From: Pseudoselenomonas ruminantium
Lineage (GTDB): Bacteria > Bacillota > Negativicutes > Selenomonadales > Selenomonadaceae
DNA length: 5,831 bases
Assembly (NCBI GenBank): GCA_002448495.1
Contig: DJYL01000022.1
Coordinates: forward strand, 1 to 5,831
Reading direction: 5' to 3'
Below the pieces are notes generated by a model that worked only from the letters and a program-made list of their open reading frames with translations, had not been told where the DNA came from and did not search any database. Below are positions 5,179 through 5,831 of the stretch, in pieces. A program made the translations under genes and the position numbers. Positions within the stretch are counted from its first letter, which is position 1. Every line of letters begins with the position of its first letter.

Positions 5179-5831
5179 GCAAAATGCAGATGGTTCAGCA
5201 ATGCGTTATATTTCTAAGCCGCCTATACGGCGGAATACACGGTGGATGCCGGGGGAAATGTCAGCGTCAATTTCTAAGCCGCCTATACGGCGGAATACTA
5301 TGAACGGTTGCGATGGCGGGGGATGCACTCTTTCTAAGCCGCCTATACGGCGGAATACGGCAGCGGCTTTCTAATGTTGGTATGCCCATTTTTCTAAGCC
5401 GCCTATACGGCGGAATACGCAAATCCAACTCCGCATCTAGCACCGATACTTTTCTAAGCCGCCTATACGGCGGAATACAAATACACCTTTCCAGGCATGA
5501 CACACCTTATTTTCTAAGCCGCCTATACGGCGGAATACGAGGTATCCGCGTTGGTCAACAGCACGGAAAATTTCTAAGCCGCCTATACGGCGGAATACTT
5601 CAAACAGCAATGCGACGGAATTCTCTGACATTTCTAAGCCGCCTATACGGCGGAATACTGGTGCGATGGTTGCCCGGCGTATACAGGAAATTTCTAAGCC
5701 GCCTATACGGCGGAATACCGAGCTTCTTTGAATCTCAGCGCGGGGAATCTTTTCTAAGCCGCCTATACGGCGGAATACGGCGGCGGCATCATGGTACTGG
5801 CATTTGCCGATTTCTAAGCCGCCTATACGGC
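5151..5831 (-). CRISPR. Type I-F CRISPR array, trailer end, running off the right edge
   Basis: Eleven complete 28-bp repeats start at 5151 and every 60 bp after that to 5751. A twelfth (5811-5831) is cut by the window. All copies are identical. Eleven spacers of exactly 32 bp separate them, and no two spacers are alike. Read on the minus strand each repeat is GTATT, stem CCGCC, loop GTATA, stem GGCGG, handle CTTAGAAA. This is the I-F architecture of Pseudomonas and enterobacterial repeats, where Cas6f (Csy4) cuts after the stem and leaves an 8-nt 5' handle. Repeat and spacer lengths also match I-F. This orientation makes the minus strand the transcribed strand, so the leader, newest spacers and probably the cas genes lie right of 5831, and 5151 is the old end. 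No cas gene is in the window, so the subtype is inferred from the repeat alone. Confidence 0.95.

Noticed and set aside
5179..5630. Shared 10-mer CAGCAATGCG in the spacers at 5179-5210 and 5599-5630
   Set aside because: The surrounding bases differ and the offset within the spacers is not the same, so it is probably chance rather than spacer duplication.
5091..5631. Open frames across the CRISPR array with repeated IPPYRRL or FRRIGGLE peptides
   Set aside because: These peptides are translations of the 28-bp repeat, and the 60-bp period keeps the frame. They are not a repeat protein.

Overview
The window holds two things. Positions 144-5016 carry a tightly packed five-gene operon on the minus strand, most of it for the late steps of cobamide (vitamin B12) synthesis. 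Positions 5151-5831 carry a CRISPR array with type I-F repeats that runs off the right edge. The host looks like an anaerobic Firmicute, possibly a Negativicute such as a Selenomonas relative. This rests only on protein flavour, moderate G+C, strong GGAGG-type ribosome binding sites and the cbi/cob/pduX gene set. The assignment is tentative, because no taxonomic marker gene is present.

Operon, in the direction of transcription (right to left): pduX-like L-threonine kinase, cbiA cobyrinic acid a,c-diamide synthase, cobD threonine-phosphate decarboxylase, cobC-like alpha-ribazole phosphatase, and an extended SDR nucleotide-sugar epimerase. Every junction overlaps (4, 14, 4 and 1 nt), so the genes are probably co-transcribed and translationally coupled. 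PduX and CobD act in sequence: threonine to threonine phosphate to (R)-1-amino-2-propanol phosphate, the linker that CbiB (not in this window) would attach to the corrin. CbiA amidates the corrin ring, and CobC removes the last phosphate during nucleotide-loop assembly. The epimerase has no known cobamide role and may simply be carried along.

Left edge (1-143): there is no gene. A good sigma-70 promoter on the minus strand (TTGACT, 17 nt, TAGAAT) lies just after the epimerase stop. It is followed by a leader of about 90 nt with a clear hairpin and a Shine-Dalgarno-like AGGGGG at the very edge. A separate transcription unit probably starts immediately to the left of the window.

Right side (5017-5150): a 134-nt gap holds a plausible extended -10 promoter and a GGAG ribosome binding site for the operon. 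I see no B12 riboswitch and no intrinsic terminator in it.

CRISPR array: eleven complete identical 28-bp repeats plus 21 bp of a twelfth, separated by eleven 32-bp spacers on an exact 60-bp period. Read on the minus strand the repeat has the I-F layout: a 5-bp stem, a GTATA loop and a CTTAGAAA handle. The leader and any cas genes should therefore lie to the right, outside the window. The most interesting detail is a compensatory change in the repeat stem, from the U7-A19 pair of the Pseudomonas aeruginosa I-F repeat to C7-G19. This alters a base that Cas6f (Csy4) is known to read directly. I see no clearly undescribed system here.
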